Shown: piece after piece, positions 8,419-18,922 of the stretch
Numbering within the stretch: the first letter of the stretch is position 1
Layout: every line of letters begins with the position of its first letter
NCBI RefSeq assembly: GCF_038023995.1
Contig: NZ_CP150660.1
Coordinates: forward strand, 618,501 to 682,500
Length of the DNA: 64,000 nucleotides
Direction: 5' to 3'
DNA from: Polaribacter atrinae
GTDB lineage: Bacteria > Bacteroidota > Bacteroidia > Flavobacteriales > Flavobacteriaceae
The notes under the pieces: generated by a model
What the model was told of the DNA's origin: nothing
The model's database searches: none
What the model saw: only the letters and a program-made list of their open reading frames with translations
Translations under genes and position numbers: made by a program

Positions 8419-9159
8419 ATGGCAGTCGTTATTTTTATTATAGTGCTTTGGTATGGAGGTTTGTTTTTTCAATCTTTCTTTTTGCATCGCTATGCAGCAC
8501 ATCAAGTATTTACCATGTCTAAAACCATGGAAAAAATTACATTTATTTTAACATGGATTTTTCAAGGATCTAGTTACTTAAGTGCTTACGGATACGGAAT
8601 TATGCACAGAATGCATCATGCGTATACAGATACCGAAAAAGACCCACACTCTCCTTCTTACGATGCAAATATGTTTGCAATGATGTGGAAAACAAAAACT
8701 ATTTATCAAGATATAAACGAGCAACGTATTGCAATTGATGAGCGTTTTACTAAAAATGTACCTCAATGGAAATCGTTTGATGCCTTTGCTGGTTCACGTT
8801 TTTCTCGTATCCTTTGGATTACATTTTATATTTTATTCTTTGTCTTCTTTGTAACTTCTTGGTGGCAATGGTTATTATTACCAATCGCATTTTTAATGGC
8901 TCCAATACATGGAGTTATCATCAACTGGTTTGGTCATATTTATGGGTATGTAAACTTCAAAATGAAAAACACAAGTAAAAACCTTTTTCATTTCGATTTC
9001 TTAATGATGGGAGAAGGTTACCATAATAATCATCACAAACATGCAAGTAGCCCTAATTTTGGTGTAAAATGGCACGAAATAGACATCACGTATTTAATTA
9101 TAAGAATTTTAGACTTTTTCGGTTTCATTAAACTGAAGGCTATTAAAGTAAAAAAATAA
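8419..9159 (+). CDS. Membrane fatty-acid (acyl-CoA type) desaturase
   Basis: 246 residues, a membrane di-iron desaturase that introduces a double bond into acyl chains using oxygen and reduced electron carriers, raising membrane fluidity in the cold. The three histidine boxes are intact: HRYAAH (23-28), HRMHH (63-67) and HNNHH (202-206). Hydrophobic pairs around 5-20, 40-55, 128-150 and 155-175 fit the family's membrane topology. At 246 residues it is somewhat shorter than SCD-type enzymes because it lacks a cytochrome b5 extension. It has its own promoter and terminator. Confidence 0.93.
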   Translation: MAVVIFIIVLWYGGLFFQSFFLHRYAAHQVFTMSKTMEKITFILTWIFQGSSYLSAYGYGIMHRMHHAYTDTEKDPHSPSYDANMFAMMWKTKTIYQDINEQRIAIDERFTKNVPQWKSFDAFAGSRFSRILWITFYILFFVFFVTSWWQWLLLPIAFLMAPIHGVIINWFGHIYGYVNFKMKNTSKNLFHFDFLMMGEGYHNNHHKHASSPNFGVKWHEIDITYLIIRILDFFGFIKLKAIKVKK

Positions 9160-9246
9160 TACTGTGTAAAAAAGACATAGAAATCAGCTAAACATATTTA
9201 ATAATTATCTTTTTGTAATTCAAAATTATAACTAGAAATATCATTT

Positions 9247-9278
9247 AAAAACACCCTTTAATAAGCGGTGTTTTTTTT
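9247..9278 (+). terminator. Terminator of the desaturase gene
   Basis: Arms AAAAACACC / GGTGTTTTT with an 11-base loop and further T. Confidence 0.85.
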
Positions 9279-9287
9279 CATTTTTAG

Positions 9288-9295
9288 TATCTTTG
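9288..9295 (+). promoter_or_regulatory. -7 element of meaB
   Basis: TATCTTTG, the commonest form of the flavobacterial -7 element, 45 bases before the ATG. Confidence 0.65.
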
Positions 9296-9340
9296 TTAGA
9301 CACAGAAACCTCTCCATAAACCTAGCTTTCTAACTCTAAA

Positions 9341-10354
9341 ATGAAAAACTACAAACCAAAAAAAAGATTACCTGCACGAGCTTACATAGATGGTGTTTTA
9401 AAAGGTGATAGAGTAATTCTTTCTAGAGCAATCACTATTATCGAAAGTAATTTAGAAAGCGATAAAAGTTTAGCCAAAGAAATCGTTCAAGAAATATTAC
9501 CAAATTCTGGGAAATCCATACGTATTGGTATTACAGGCGTTCCTGGTGTTGGTAAAAGTACTTTTATTGAAGTTTTCGGGTTGCATTTGGTAAAACTAGG
9601 TCATAAGGTTGCCATTTTATCTATAGACCCAAGTAGTCAGCGTTCTCGTGGAAGTATTTTAGGAGATAAAACAAGAATGGATGAATTGTCTGTTTTGCAA
9701 GAAGCTTATATTAGACCTTCCGCCTCTGGCGATACTTTAGGTGGAGTTTCTAACAAAACCGGTGAAACCATGTTACTTTGTGAAGCTGCCGGTTACGATG
9801 TTATTTTAATTGAAACGGTAGGTGTTGGTCAGTCTGAAACTGCTGTACACGGAATGACGGATTTCTTTTTATTACTGATGCTTGCTGGTGCTGGAGATGA
9901 ATTACAAGGAATAAAAAAAGGAATTATGGAAATGGCAGACATGGTGGTCATCAATAAAGCCGATGGCGATAATATTACCATGAGTAAATTGGCTAAACGT
10001 CAATATCAAAATGCTTTACATATTTTTCCTGCATCCGAGTCTGGTTGGACTCCTGTTGCGAGTACAGCTTCAGCCATAAAAAATATTGGAATTTCTAATG
10101 TGTGGAATGAAATTTTAAATTTTAAAAAGCTAGTTGATGAAAATGGTTACTTTATAAAAAACAGAAATCATCAACAAATAAAATGGATGTATAATAATAT
10201 TAATGAAGAACTAAAACACTTGTTTTATGGTTCTGCTAATATTAAAAGTGAGCTGTCGGAACTAGAAAAAGATATTGTTACTTCTAAAATTTCACCTGTA
10301 AAAGCAGCGCAACAAATTATTAAAGAATTTAAAAACTCTTTCAAACACAGTTAA
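9341..10354 (+). CDS. meaB: Methylmalonyl-CoA mutase chaperone GTPase MeaB
   Basis: 337 residues of the G3E-type GTPase MeaB (ArgK/MMAA family), which binds methylmalonyl-CoA mutase, gates loading of adenosylcobalamin and protects the radical enzyme from inactivation. Seen: Walker A GVPGVGKST (66-74), DPSSQRSRGSILGDKTRM, ETVGVGQSE with the switch glycine, and NKAD base recognition. Length is normal. It points away from the mutA/mutB genes, which end about 1.1 kb downstream on the opposite strand, so the partner proteins are linked but separately transcribed. The next gene, a thioesterase, begins 30 bases downstream on the same strand. Confidence 0.96.
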   Translation: MKNYKPKKRLPARAYIDGVLKGDRVILSRAITIIESNLESDKSLAKEIVQEILPNSGKSIRIGITGVPGVGKSTFIEVFGLHLVKLGHKVAILSIDPSSQRSRGSILGDKTRMDELSVLQEAYIRPSASGDTLGGVSNKTGETMLLCEAAGYDVILIETVGVGQSETAVHGMTDFFLLLMLAGAGDELQGIKKGIMEMADMVVINKADGDNITMSKLAKRQYQNALHIFPASESGWTPVASTASAIKNIGISNVWNEILNFKKLVDENGYFIKNRNHQQIKWMYNNINEELKHLFYGSANIKSELSELEKDIVTSKISPVKAAQQIIKEFKNSFKHS

Positions 10355-10384
10355 TAATTCCTAAACCCTTAAAAATTGTAAAAA

Positions 10385-11137
10385 ATGATATTTGATCGTT
10401 ATTTTGATAGACGATTTGAATTAAGGTATTTTGAAATGAATAAATTAGGACTTGCAACACCTACTATAATGTTGGCTTTGTTAGAAGAAACAGCTGCAGA
10501 TCATTCTCATTCTATAGGACATAGCTTGTTTGATCTCTTAGAATAAAATGTAGGTTGGGTACTTGTTTCTGGTGTTTTACAAATAAATCGGTATCCTAAT
10601 TATAAAGAAAAAATTACGATTAGAACTTGGTTGTCTAGTTATTCTTCTATCAAAGGCTATAGAGAAAATATTATTTTTGATGAACAGAACAACATCATAG
10701 GTAGCGCAAAAGGTTTATGGGTTTTCTTTGATATCGATAAAAGGAGACCGATACTTATTTTAAATGAAATAAAAGAAAAATGGTCTTGTTTTAATAAAGA
10801 ATCCATTTACGGAGATATCAAGAAAAAAATACATCCAGTTAAATTTGCAGATTATACCAATCACTTTCGAGTAAATCGGTATGATACCGATACAAATAAG
10901 CATGTAAATAATATTAGGTACTTGCAGTGGGTTCTTGAATCGATACCAGAAGAGATCTCTGAAAATTATTTTTTACATAAAATTGATGGACGTTTTATGG
11001 CTGAAGCTCAATTTGGCGATACTGTTTTATCCTTGACAAAAGAACAAGAAATAAAAGATGCTTTTACGCATACTATCAAAATTAAAGGAAGTGATAAAGT
11101 TTGTGCTACTGCAAAGACTATTTGGAAGGCTTATTGA
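10385..11137 (+). pseudogene. Acyl-ACP thioesterase, interrupted by an in-frame stop
   Basis: The frame from ATG 10385 encodes a double hot-dog acyl-ACP thioesterase (FatA/FatB-like) that would release fatty acids from acyl carrier protein. It reads through RYFEMNKLGLATP and DHSHSIGH, then hits TAA at 10544-10546 after residue 53; the same frame continues without shift as NVGWVLVSG, LSSYSSIKGYRENI, the second-domain VNRYDTDTNKHVNNIRYLQW and ends at 11137. The stop lies where relatives carry a residue such as Lys (AAA to TAA would do). Full length would be 250 residues, normal for the family. It is either a nonsense pseudogene or a sequencing error; a re-initiated C-terminal fragment would lack most of the first domain. 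Confidence 0.88.
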
Positions 11138-11215
11138 CAATTACACGCACAGTTTGTCTTTTTGTTTTTTATGTAAATATTTTATCTAACATTCAACTTT
11201 CCATACAGTTTTGTC

Positions 11216-11300
11216 TTTTCGACCAAAGGGAGAAATCACATAAAGGTGCTCATTTTTATGTGATCAGTATTATGAGACTTCTCCTCAAGTCGAAGTGACT
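11216..11300. repeat. Flavobacterial intergenic inverted repeat
   Basis: Nested inverted repeats: an inner pair ATCACATAAA / TTTATGTGAT and an outer imperfect pair TTTTCGACCAAAGGGAGAA / TTCTCCTCAAGTCGAAG. The outer arms resemble the dispersed TTCGACnnnnGGAGAA palindromes common between flavobacterial genes. The whole 300-base gap 11138-11437 holds only this and a terminator. Confidence 0.55.
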
Positions 11301-11385
11301 AGTTCTTATGTTTTTTTCACCAATATAATACTCATAATTGCAAACACATAACAATCTAAAATTGTATTTATGTGGATGATAACAA

Positions 11386-11420
11386 AAAAAGCCCAAACAA
11401 TTTAATGTTCGGGCTCTTTT
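11386..11420 (-). terminator. Terminator of the methylmalonyl-CoA operon
   Basis: Minus strand GCCCGAACA / TGTTTGGGC (one mismatch) followed by seven T, just past the mutB stop. Confidence 0.85.
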
Positions 11421-11437
11421 ATTTATAAATTTCAAAC

Positions 11438-13570
11438 TTATTCTTGCTCTAAGTATTTTTCCATAATAGTAATCGCAGATTCAGAAATTACAGTTCCAGG
11501 ACCAAAAATAGCGACCACTTTTCTTTCTAATAAAAAATCATAATCTTGTGCAGGAATAACTCCACCTGCAAACACCATAATATCTGGTCTTCCTAATTTT
11601 TCTAATTCGCTTATTAATTGAGGTATTAACGTTTTATGTCCAGCCGCTAAACTAGATGCTCCAACAAAATGCACATCGTTTTCTACAGCTTGTTTTGCTA
11701 CCTCTTCTGGAGTTTGAAATAAAGACCCCATATCTACATCAAAACCTAAATCGGCAAAACTAGAAGCAACAACTTTTGCTCCTCTATCATGCCCATCTTG
11801 ACCCATTTTTGCAATCATAACTCTTGGTCTACGACCTTCTATTTCTGCAAATTTATCCGTTAATTTTTGCGCTCTTGCAAACGTGTCATCACTTTTTACT
11901 TCTTTTCCGTACACTCCACTTATTAATTTAGTATCCGCTTTATGTCTTCCAAAATGAACCTCTAAAGCATCGGATATTTCACCTAATGTAGCAAAATTTT
12001 CTGCAGCTTTTACAGCCAATTCTAATAAATTACCTTTTCCTGTTCCTGCACAATCTTCTAGTGCTTTTAAATTAGCTGCAACCACTTCAGAGTTACGCGC
12101 TGCTTTCATTTTATTGATACGCGCAATCTGAGAATCTCTAACAACTGTATTATCTACATCTAAGATTTCAATATTCGTTTTTTCTGTTGTTTTAAATTTA
12201 TTTACTCCAACTAAAATATCTTGACCAGAATCTAAACGTGCCTGTTTACGAGCAGACGCTTCTTCAATACGCAATTTAGGAACTCCGGTTTCAATAGCTT
12301 TTGCCATTCCACCTAATTCTTCAACCTCTTCAATTAGTTTCCACGCTTTCTTCGCTATTTCTTGCGTTAAATATTCAACATAATAAGATCCTGCCCAAGG
12401 ATCTACCGATTTGGTCATCTGTGTTTCATCCTGAATAAAAATCTGCGTATTACGTGCAATTCTAGCAGAGAAATCTGTTGGTAATGCTATTGCTTCATCT
12501 AAGGCGTTGGTGTGTAATGATTGCGTTCCTCCTAAAGTTGCTGCCATTGCTTCTACACAAGTACGAGCTACATTGTTAAAAGGATCTTGCTCACTTAAAC
12601 TCCAACCAGAAGTCTGACTATGCGTACGCAATGCCATGGATTTTGGATTCTTTGGATTGAAGGTTTTTATAATTTTTGCCCAAAGCATACGTGCAGCTCG
12701 CATTTTAGCAATTTCCATAAAATGATTCATACCAACAGCCCAAAAGAAAGATAAACGAGGCGCGAATTCATCAATTTTTAAACCCGATTTTAATCCCGTT
12801 CTAATGTATTCCATTCCATCTGCTAAGGTATATGCTAATTCGATATCTGCAGTTGCACCCGCTTCTTGCATATGATAACCACTAATAGAAATAGAATTAA
12901 ACTTAGGCATATTTTTAGTGGTGTAATCAAAAATATCACCAATAATTTTCATAGAAGGTAATGGTGGATAAATATAGGTGTTACGCACCATAAATTCTTT
13001 TAAAATATCATTCTGAATCGTTCCGGAAAGTTGATCTAAAGCAACACCTTGTTTTTTTGCAGCAGCAATATAAAAAGCCATAATTGGCAGTACAGCTCCA
13101 TTCATTGTCATAGAAACCGACATTTTATCTAACGGAATTTGATCAAACAAAATCTCCATATCTAAAATAGAATCTATGGCAACACCTGCTTTACCAACAT
13201 CACCCGTTACACGTGGATGGTCTGAATCATAACCACGATGCGTAGCTAAATCAAAAGCAACTGAAAGTCCTTTTTGACCTGCTGCTAAGTTTCTTCTGTA
13301 AAAAGCGTTTGATTCTTCTGCAGTAGAAAAACCTGCATATTGACGAATCGTCCAAGGACGCATTGCATACATGGCACTATATGGTCCTCTTAAAAAAGGT
13401 GGTACGCCAGCAGCAAATCCTAAATGTTCTGCTTCGGCAATATCTTCTTTTGTAAATTGTTTTTTTACTGGAATTCCTTCAGGAGTATTCCAAACATCTT
13501 GATTCTCTGAAGTTTCGACAGTTTGTTTGACTGCTGAGTTTATTTTTATATCTGAAAAATCTGGTTTCAT
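11438..13570 (-). CDS. mutB: Methylmalonyl-CoA mutase, large catalytic subunit
   Basis: 710 residues. With MutA it interconverts succinyl-CoA and (R)-methylmalonyl-CoA by an adenosylcobalamin radical mechanism. The TIM barrel carries the substrate-binding region ([16 protein letters not shown], residues about 67-85) and the C-terminal cobalamin domain has the DxHxxG motif D592-H594-G597, with H594 the lower axial ligand. Length agrees with bacterial large subunits. Its start overlaps the mutA stop by four bases (13567-13570), so the two subunits are translationally coupled. It is the last gene of the operon and is followed by a good terminator. Confidence 0.98.
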   Translation of the reverse strand: MKPDFSDIKINSAVKQTVETSENQDVWNTPEGIPVKKQFTKEDIAEAEHLGFAAGVPPFLRGPYSAMYAMRPWTIRQYAGFSTAEESNAFYRRNLAAGQKGLSVAFDLATHRGYDSDHPRVTGDVGKAGVAIDSILDMEILFDQIPLDKMSVSMTMNGAVLPIMAFYIAAAKKQGVALDQLSGTIQNDILKEFMVRNTYIYPPLPSMKIIGDIFDYTTKNMPKFNSISISGYHMQEAGATADIELAYTLADGMEYIRTGLKSGLKIDEFAPRLSFFWAVGMNHFMEIAKMRAARMLWAKIIKTFNPKNPKSMALRTHSQTSGWSLSEQDPFNNVARTCVEAMAATLGGTQSLHTNALDEAIALPTDFSARIARNTQIFIQDETQMTKSVDPWAGSYYVEYLTQEIAKKAWKLIEEVEELGGMAKAIETGVPKLRIEEASARKQARLDSGQDILVGVNKFKTTEKTNIEILDVDNTVVRDSQIARINKMKAARNSEVVAANLKALEDCAGTGKGNLLELAVKAAENFATLGEISDALEVHFGRHKADTKLISGVYGKEVKSDDTFARAQKLTDKFAEIEGRRPRVMIAKMGQDGHDRGAKVVASSFADLGFDVDMGSLFQTPEEVAKQAVENDVHFVGASSLAAGHKTLIPQLISELEKLGRPDIMVFAGGVIPAQDYDFLLERKVVAIFGPGTVISESAITIMEKYLEQE

Positions 13571-15366
13571 ACTTCTAAAGATTTAAAGGTTTTTTGAACT
13601 TTTTTCTGAATGCTAGAAAGTGCTACAAGAACATCTGTCCTCATATTTACAACACCATCTAAACCAGCAGCCGTTAATTCATCCATGTTTTTTGGAGCAC
13701 CTGCTAGTAACAATACTTTATCTGTATCTATGGCTCTAAATGCTTTTACAAACTCAACAGCAGTTTCGTCATAATCTTGATCAGAACTACAAATAACAAC
13801 TACATTAGAAGTTGATTTAGCACTTTCTCTAGCGGCAACTTCTGCACTTGCAAAACTTTCTTCTTGATGCACATCAAAACCACTTACACCTATAAAATCA
13901 TAAGCAAAAGCAGCTCTCGCTTTACGCATTGTTAAATTTCCATAACTTGCTAATTGTACAATTGGTCGCACATTTGTTTCTGCGACTAATTCTTCCGTAA
14001 CCCTACGCATTGCTTCAATTTCTAAAGAAGCCCTTCTTGGAGTTAATACCTTAGGGTTCTCTTTAATTCCTGTAGAAAGTAAATTAGCTGACACTTTTTC
14101 CATTAAATTAGGGTACTTATTAATCCCAACCATTGGTGTTCTACGTTGGCTAATTAATTTTAATTTTTGAAGGCGAATTTCAGCAATTTGTTGTTGAATA
14201 ATTTCTTTTTCAAAATTGATATAAAAACCACCATCAGCTTCAATTGCTTTAAACAACTCTAAAGCTTTATCTGCAATTTTAGAACTTACTTCTTCTATAT
14301 AATAAGCCCCATCTACAGGGTTTGAAACTTTACCAAAGTAAGATTCCTCTCTTAAAATAGTTATTATATTACCTGCTATTCTGCTAGAAAAATCAGAAGA
14401 ACTTTTAAATTCTTTATCATAAGCATCTATTAACACTCCGTCTACATTTCCTAATATTGCCGCCATTGCTTCTGTTGTACAACGTAACAAATTAGTTTCT
14501 GCATCTGTAATTGATTTACTCCAAATAGATGTTTTAGCCGTTATTGTATTCGAGAAATTAGCAAGCTGATATTTGGCAGCAACCTCAGCTAATAAATTAT
14601 TGAATGCTCTAAATTTTCCGATTTCTACAAAATACTCTAATCCAATTGCTAAATTGAAATTTAGATTGTCGAATATCTGCTGCACAGAAACTCCTTTTTC
14701 TTTCAATTTTTCCGTTAAGAAAACGAGAGAACTTAAAGTATACGCTATTTCTTGCACTTGATTTGCACCACTATCTAAATACTCCGTTCCTGAGATCGTA
14801 ATTGCTTTAAAGTTAGGGAGATCTTTTGTTAAATTTATCAGTTCTGCTGTAACATCTACAAGGCTTTCATTAAAAGTTGCTGTTGTTACATAGCCAGAAA
14901 TTAGATTTGTATCAATATATCCCTTTAAATTTTTACCTTTTGCAAAAGCAACTAAATCTTTGGTAAAAGGAATAGCGTTATTAAATAATTTAAACGAAAC
15001 CGAGATGCTGTTTAAATCTATTCCGTTTAAGAGTTCTTCTACAGATACATTGGTTATCATTTGAAAAATGATGCCATTTATTCCTTCTTCAATTGCTTTT
15101 AACGCCAAATCATTTCCAGACTTACCACAACAAGCAGCAACACTTCTATAGTTTACTAATGATTGTGAATTTTCTCCTGTATTTTTTAGCTGTGTAATTG
15201 AATTTTCAATATTATAACAAGGCTGAAAATTGATACCAGTTAGGTTTTTCCACACTAGTTTTCTATCAAAATCAGCACCTTTTAAATCTGCGGTCACTCT
15301 TTCCATCCACTGTTCAGTAGTAACTGAAGGGAAATCAGAAAAAAGTGTTTTATTTTTATCGCTCAT
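13567..15366 (-). CDS. mutA: Methylmalonyl-CoA mutase, small subunit
   Basis: 599 residues homologous to the large subunit but, as in other heterodimeric mutases, without the cobalamin DxHxxG motif (the corresponding C-terminal region reads [15 protein letters not shown]) and without most active-site residues; its role is structural. It starts at ATG 15366, 76 bases after the CoA-transferase stop, and overlaps mutB by four bases. Sequence is clearly diverged from MutB and is less conserved, which is normal. Confidence 0.95.
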   Translation of the reverse strand: MSDKNKTLFSDFPSVTTEQWMERVTADLKGADFDRKLVWKNLTGINFQPCYNIENSITQLKNTGENSQSLVNYRSVAACCGKSGNDLALKAIEEGINGIIFQMITNVSVEELLNGIDLNSISVSFKLFNNAIPFTKDLVAFAKGKNLKGYIDTNLISGYVTTATFNESLVDVTAELINLTKDLPNFKAITISGTEYLDSGANQVQEIAYTLSSLVFLTEKLKEKGVSVQQIFDNLNFNLAIGLEYFVEIGKFRAFNNLLAEVAAKYQLANFSNTITAKTSIWSKSITDAETNLLRCTTEAMAAILGNVDGVLIDAYDKEFKSSSDFSSRIAGNIITILREESYFGKVSNPVDGAYYIEEVSSKIADKALELFKAIEADGGFYINFEKEIIQQQIAEIRLQKLKLISQRRTPMVGINKYPNLMEKVSANLLSTGIKENPKVLTPRRASLEIEAMRRVTEELVAETNVRPIVQLASYGNLTMRKARAAFAYDFIGVSGFDVHQEESFASAEVAARESAKSTSNVVVICSSDQDYDETAVEFVKAFRAIDTDKVLLLAGAPKNMDELTAAGLDGVVNMRTDVLVALSSIQKKVQKTFKSLEV

Positions 15367-15442
15367 TATATGTGAATTTATTTAATACAAAAGGCTACAG
15401 TTCTTAAAGTTACAAAATTTAAGACTTCTACCTTCCGTAAGT

Positions 15443-16765
15443 TTATTTTATCATTAAACTACTTCCAAACCTATCAAAAATAGCTTTGTCTAATTCTTCC
15501 CTATGATCTGGGTGTGCAATATCTCTTAGCGCTTGCGCACGTTGTTTTAAGTTTCTACCAAATAATTCAGCGATACCATATTCTGTAGCAACAAACCTAG
15601 CATGTGCACGAGTTGTTACTACACCTGCCCCAACTTTTAACATTGGTGTAATTTTAGAAATACCTTTTCCTGTGGTTGATGTAATTGCACAAATTGGTTT
15701 TCCGCCTTCAGACAAAGCTGCACCACGCATAAAATCCATTTGCCCTCCAACACCAGAAAACATTCTTTGACCAATAGAATCGGCACAAATTTGACCTGTT
15801 AAATCTACTTCTATCGCAGAATTAATTGCGGTAACTTTTGGGTTCTGACGGATAACAGAAGTATCATTTACGTAAGCGATATCATTCATTTCAATTTCAG
15901 GATTATCATCCATAAAATCATATAAACGCCTTGTTCCCATTGCAAAACCAGAAACTATCTTATACGGATTCGTTTTCTTTTTAGAACCGTTTACAACACC
16001 ATTTTTAACTAAATCTACAATCCCTTCCGAAAACATTTCTGTGTGTATCCCTAAGTTTTTGTGGTTGTGTAAAAAAGTTAAAACTGCATTTGGAATTCCA
16101 CCAATTCCCATTTGAAGGGTTGCTCCATCATCAATAATTTCTGCAATGTTTTTACCTATTGCCTTTTCAAGATCAGAAGGTTCTACAAAACTCATTTCGT
16201 AGATTTCTTCTTCAACTACTACACATGCATCAAAATGTTTTAAATGTATTTGGGCATCTCCAAAAGTACGTGGCATGCGCGAATTAATTTGAGCAATCAC
16301 TTTTTTACCTTGTTCAATACCCGAAATAACAATATCTACTGAAACTCCTAAAGAACAAAAGCCATGTTTGTCTGGAGGTGATACATTTACCAATACCACA
16401 TCTAAATCCATATAACCCTGACGGAATAAACTTGGTATTTCACTTAAAAAAACAGGAATATAATCTACAGTGTCCCCTACCATTTTACGAACATTTCCCC
16501 CAATAAAAAAAGCATTGGTATGAAAACTTTCTCTTAATTCTGGTGCGGTATAACCACAAGCTCCTTCTGTATGTAAATGTACAAGTTCAACATTTCTTAA
16601 TTCTGGTGCTCTTGCAACCATTGCTTTTATTAAAGCTTGTGGTGTAGCAGAACCTCCTTGAATTAAAACTCTATCGTTAGATTTGATTAACTTAACAGCT
16701 TCTGTTGCTGTCATTTTATTTGGTATGTTCATATTATCAAATTTTAAAAATTGTTGTTTGTCCAT
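15443..16765 (-). CDS. Acetyl/propionyl-CoA:succinate CoA-transferase
   Basis: 440 residues of the acetyl-CoA hydrolase/transferase family (Cat1/SCACT/ScpC-like). It moves CoA between succinate and a short acyl-CoA, so it can feed succinyl-CoA into, or take propionyl-CoA out of, the mutase pathway. Two NagB-like domains are visible; the catalytic Glu belongs to the SAIEVDLTGQI motif at about 320 and the glycine loops GIGGIPNAV and GVGGQMDFM are intact. It lies 32 bases after mmdB and before mutA in the same operon, which argues for propionyl-CoA:succinate transferase over acetate activation. ATG 16765 is used; ATG 16732 (MNIPNK) is an alternative start. Confidence 0.88.
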   Translation of the reverse strand: MDKQQFLKFDNMNIPNKMTATEAVKLIKSNDRVLIQGGSATPQALIKAMVARAPELRNVELVHLHTEGACGYTAPELRESFHTNAFFIGGNVRKMVGDTVDYIPVFLSEIPSLFRQGYMDLDVVLVNVSPPDKHGFCSLGVSVDIVISGIEQGKKVIAQINSRMPRTFGDAQIHLKHFDACVVVEEEIYEMSFVEPSDLEKAIGKNIAEIIDDGATLQMGIGGIPNAVLTFLHNHKNLGIHTEMFSEGIVDLVKNGVVNGSKKKTNPYKIVSGFAMGTRRLYDFMDDNPEIEMNDIAYVNDTSVIRQNPKVTAINSAIEVDLTGQICADSIGQRMFSGVGGQMDFMRGAALSEGGKPICAITSTTGKGISKITPMLKVGAGVVTTRAHARFVATEYGIAELFGRNLKQRAQALRDIAHPDHREELDKAIFDRFGSSLMIK

Positions 16766-16797
16766 TTACACGCAAAAAATGAACTTCTATGTATCCT

Positions 16798-18129
16798 CTA
16801 TCCTAAGAAACTTAAAATAATACCTGCAGCAATTGCAGAACCTATTACACCAGCAACATTTGGTGCCATAGCATGCATTAATAAGTAGTTACTTGGATCT
16901 GATTTTAAACCTTCGTGATGTACAACACGCGCACTATCTGGAACAGCAGATACGCCTGCAGCACCAATAAGTGGATTAATTTTATTATCTCCTTTTAAGA
17001 ATCTATTCATAAATCTTGCGAATAATAAACCTCCACAAGTTGCTATTACAAATGAGATTGCTCCTAAACCAAATATCAATAGTGAATCTTTTGTAATAAA
17101 GATATCTGCCTGGGTTGAAGCACCTACCGTAACACCTAATAAAATGGTTACAATGTCTATTAATTTAGTTCTTGCCGTATCTGCTAATCTCTCTGTTCTT
17201 CCAGATTCTTTTAATAAGTTTCCAAAGAATAACATTCCTAATAATGGCAATGCACTAGGTGATATAAATAATGTTAACAATAAAGCAACTACCGGGAAAA
17301 TCATTTTTTCTTTTTGAGTAACCGCTCTTGGTGGTTTCATTTTAATTTTTCTATCCTCTTTAGAGATTAACAATCTCATTAATGGAGGTTGAATTACAGG
17401 AACCAATGCCATGTATGAATAAGCGGCAATTGCAATAGGGCCAATTAGGTTTTTAACCGTAGTACCATCTGCCATTATATTCACTCCGTTTGCTAATTTT
17501 GAAGATAAGAAAATAGCGGTAGGACCATCGGCACCACCAATAATTCCGATTGCACCAGCTTCAGGGAGATTAAATCCTAAGTATAATGCTCCCATAAACG
17601 TAGCAAACACACCAATTTGAGCTGCAGCACCTAAAAGCATTAATTTTGGATTTGCAATTAAAGATGAAAAATCTGTCATTGCTCCAATTCCTAAGAAAAT
17701 TAACGGCGGATAAATACCTTTTACGACCCCGAAATAGAGATAGTTAAGAACAGATCCCGTCTCGTAAATACCCGTTTGATTTCCTGCTACAAAGGGGATG
17801 TTTCCCAATATAACACCAGTACCAATTGGTATTAAAAGTAAGGGCTCATAATCGAATTTAATACCTAAGTAAATAAATGTAATTCCGATTACAATCATAA
17901 TTAAGTTTCCTGAAGTTGTATTTGCAAATCCGGTGTAACTGTAAAACTTTTTTATTCCTTTAAACGCATCGTCAAAAACGCCTTCTACTTGTGTTACTTT
18001 ATCAACTTGCGTTGTAGTAACCGTAGTATCGTTTATTGAATCTGGGTTAGCATCTGTGCTTAGGCCTAATACAGGTCTAATAAAGATCAATAAAGATAAA
18101 ACACAGAATATTAAAATTACTTTTTTCAT
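16798..18129 (-). CDS. mmdB: Sodium-pumping methylmalonyl-CoA decarboxylase, beta subunit
   Basis: 443 residues, a polytopic membrane protein of the OadB/MmdB/GcdB family that removes CO2 from carboxybiotin and exports Na+. Seen: a signal-anchor at 1-25, about ten further hydrophobic segments, the conserved GIIGGADGPTAIF loop with the Asp that binds Na+, and the C-terminal SAVPDSARVVHHEG motif. An N-terminal periplasmic extension (about 25-60) is typical of Bacteroidetes. It follows the biotin carrier by 10 bases. Together with the carboxyltransferase, anchor and biotin subunits it forms a complete membrane complex. Confidence 0.93.
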   Translation of the reverse strand: MKKVILIFCVLSLLIFIRPVLGLSTDANPDSINDTTVTTTQVDKVTQVEGVFDDAFKGIKKFYSYTGFANTTSGNLIMIVIGITFIYLGIKFDYEPLLLIPIGTGVILGNIPFVAGNQTGIYETGSVLNYLYFGVVKGIYPPLIFLGIGAMTDFSSLIANPKLMLLGAAAQIGVFATFMGALYLGFNLPEAGAIGIIGGADGPTAIFLSSKLANGVNIMADGTTVKNLIGPIAIAAYSYMALVPVIQPPLMRLLISKEDRKIKMKPPRAVTQKEKMIFPVVALLLTLFISPSALPLLGMLFFGNLLKESGRTERLADTARTKLIDIVTILLGVTVGASTQADIFITKDSLLIFGLGAISFVIATCGGLLFARFMNRFLKGDNKINPLIGAAGVSAVPDSARVVHHEGLKSDPSNYLLMHAMAPNVAGVIGSAIAAGIILSFLG

Positions 18130-18139
18130 ATTTCGTATT

Positions 18140-18559
18140 TTATTCTAGTTCTATCATTAATTCATCATGCAGAACTTGTTGTCCTACACTAATTTTTATA
18201 TCAGTAATAGTACCTGCTTTTTCACAGACAATGCTATTTTCCATTTTCATTGCCTCTAAGACAAGCATTCTATCTCCTACTTTTAAGGTATCACCAACTT
18301 TTACATCAATAGATAATACTACTCCAGGAATAGGAGCAACAATTCTTGTTTTTGCAGATTTTGGATTTACTTGTAATGGTGCAGATGGTTGTTTAGAAGC
18401 AGATCTAATTAATGTAGGAGTCTTTGTTTTTTTAACCTCTTCCTGCATTTTTACTTCATAAGATGTTCCATTAACTTCTAGCTGAATAATATTATCTTCA
18501 TGAGATTTTATATTAACGGTATAGCCGTTTTCGTTTACTTTAAATTTATAGCTTTTCAT
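18140..18559 (-). CDS. mmdC: Biotin carboxyl carrier subunit of the decarboxylase
   Basis: 139 residues. A biotinyl domain at 70-139 has the EAMKMEN motif with K105 as the biotinylated lysine; the N-terminal half is a small beta domain, joined by a Thr/Lys/Pro-rich linker (43-70). It carries CO2 from the carboxyltransferase to the beta subunit. Spaced 3 bases after the anchor subunit and 10 bases before mmdB, fully within the operon. Confidence 0.93.
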   Translation of the reverse strand: MKSYKFKVNENGYTVNIKSHEDNIIQLEVNGTSYEVKMQEEVKKTKTPTLIRSASKQPSAPLQVNPKSAKTRIVAPIPGVVLSIDVKVGDTLKVGDRMLVLEAMKMENSIVCEKAGTITDIKISVGQQVLHDELMIELE

Positions 18560-18562
18560 TTG

Positions 18563-18922
18563 TTATAATCTATTTTGAATCCCGTAAATTTTAGAACTCC
18601 AAGGTGAATATGTTTTTTTAACTTGTTTAATTGTTAAAATTGCACTTTCATGGTCATGTTGTTCATTCTTGTACATGTGTATGGCAGCTCCAATAACTGC
18701 TGATATTTCACCAGTAAAATTACTATCTCCTTTTACCTTTATTTCACTAATTTTTTTATCCTTTCCTTTGGTGATTATTTTATATACATAAAGCATCACA
18801 GGAAGAGCGTAATTAAAAATAAGAGCCAACGCTACTAAGGAGCTAAAAACAATGAATAACCCCGTAAATAAGATCACATAACCTTCACTAATTGGATTTG
18901 TATTTAATAGTATATTTGTCAT
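18563..18922 (-). CDS. mmdD: OadG/MmdD-type membrane anchor subunit
   Basis: 119 residues with one long hydrophobic segment (about 15-50) followed by a charged linker, the pattern of the small delta/gamma subunits that hold the carboxyltransferase to the membrane part. Sequence conservation in this family is poor, so the call depends on topology and on its place between mmdA (one-base overlap at 18922) and the biotin carrier. Confidence 0.85.
   Translation of the reverse strand: MTNILLNTNPISEGYVILFTGLFIVFSSLVALALIFNYALPVMLYVYKIITKGKDKKISEIKVKGDSNFTGEISAVIGAAIHMYKNEQHDHESAILTIKQVKKTYSPWSSKIYGIQNRL

Noticed and set aside
10544..10546. Stop-codon readthrough or recoding of TAA
   Set aside because: Other genes in the window use TAA, TGA and TAG as normal stops and no recoding signal is seen; the permease TGA is equally isolated.
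11101..11298. 65-codon open frame after the thioesterase
   Set aside because: It runs from inside the thioesterase frame into the intergenic inverted repeat; no promoter and no protein-like pattern.
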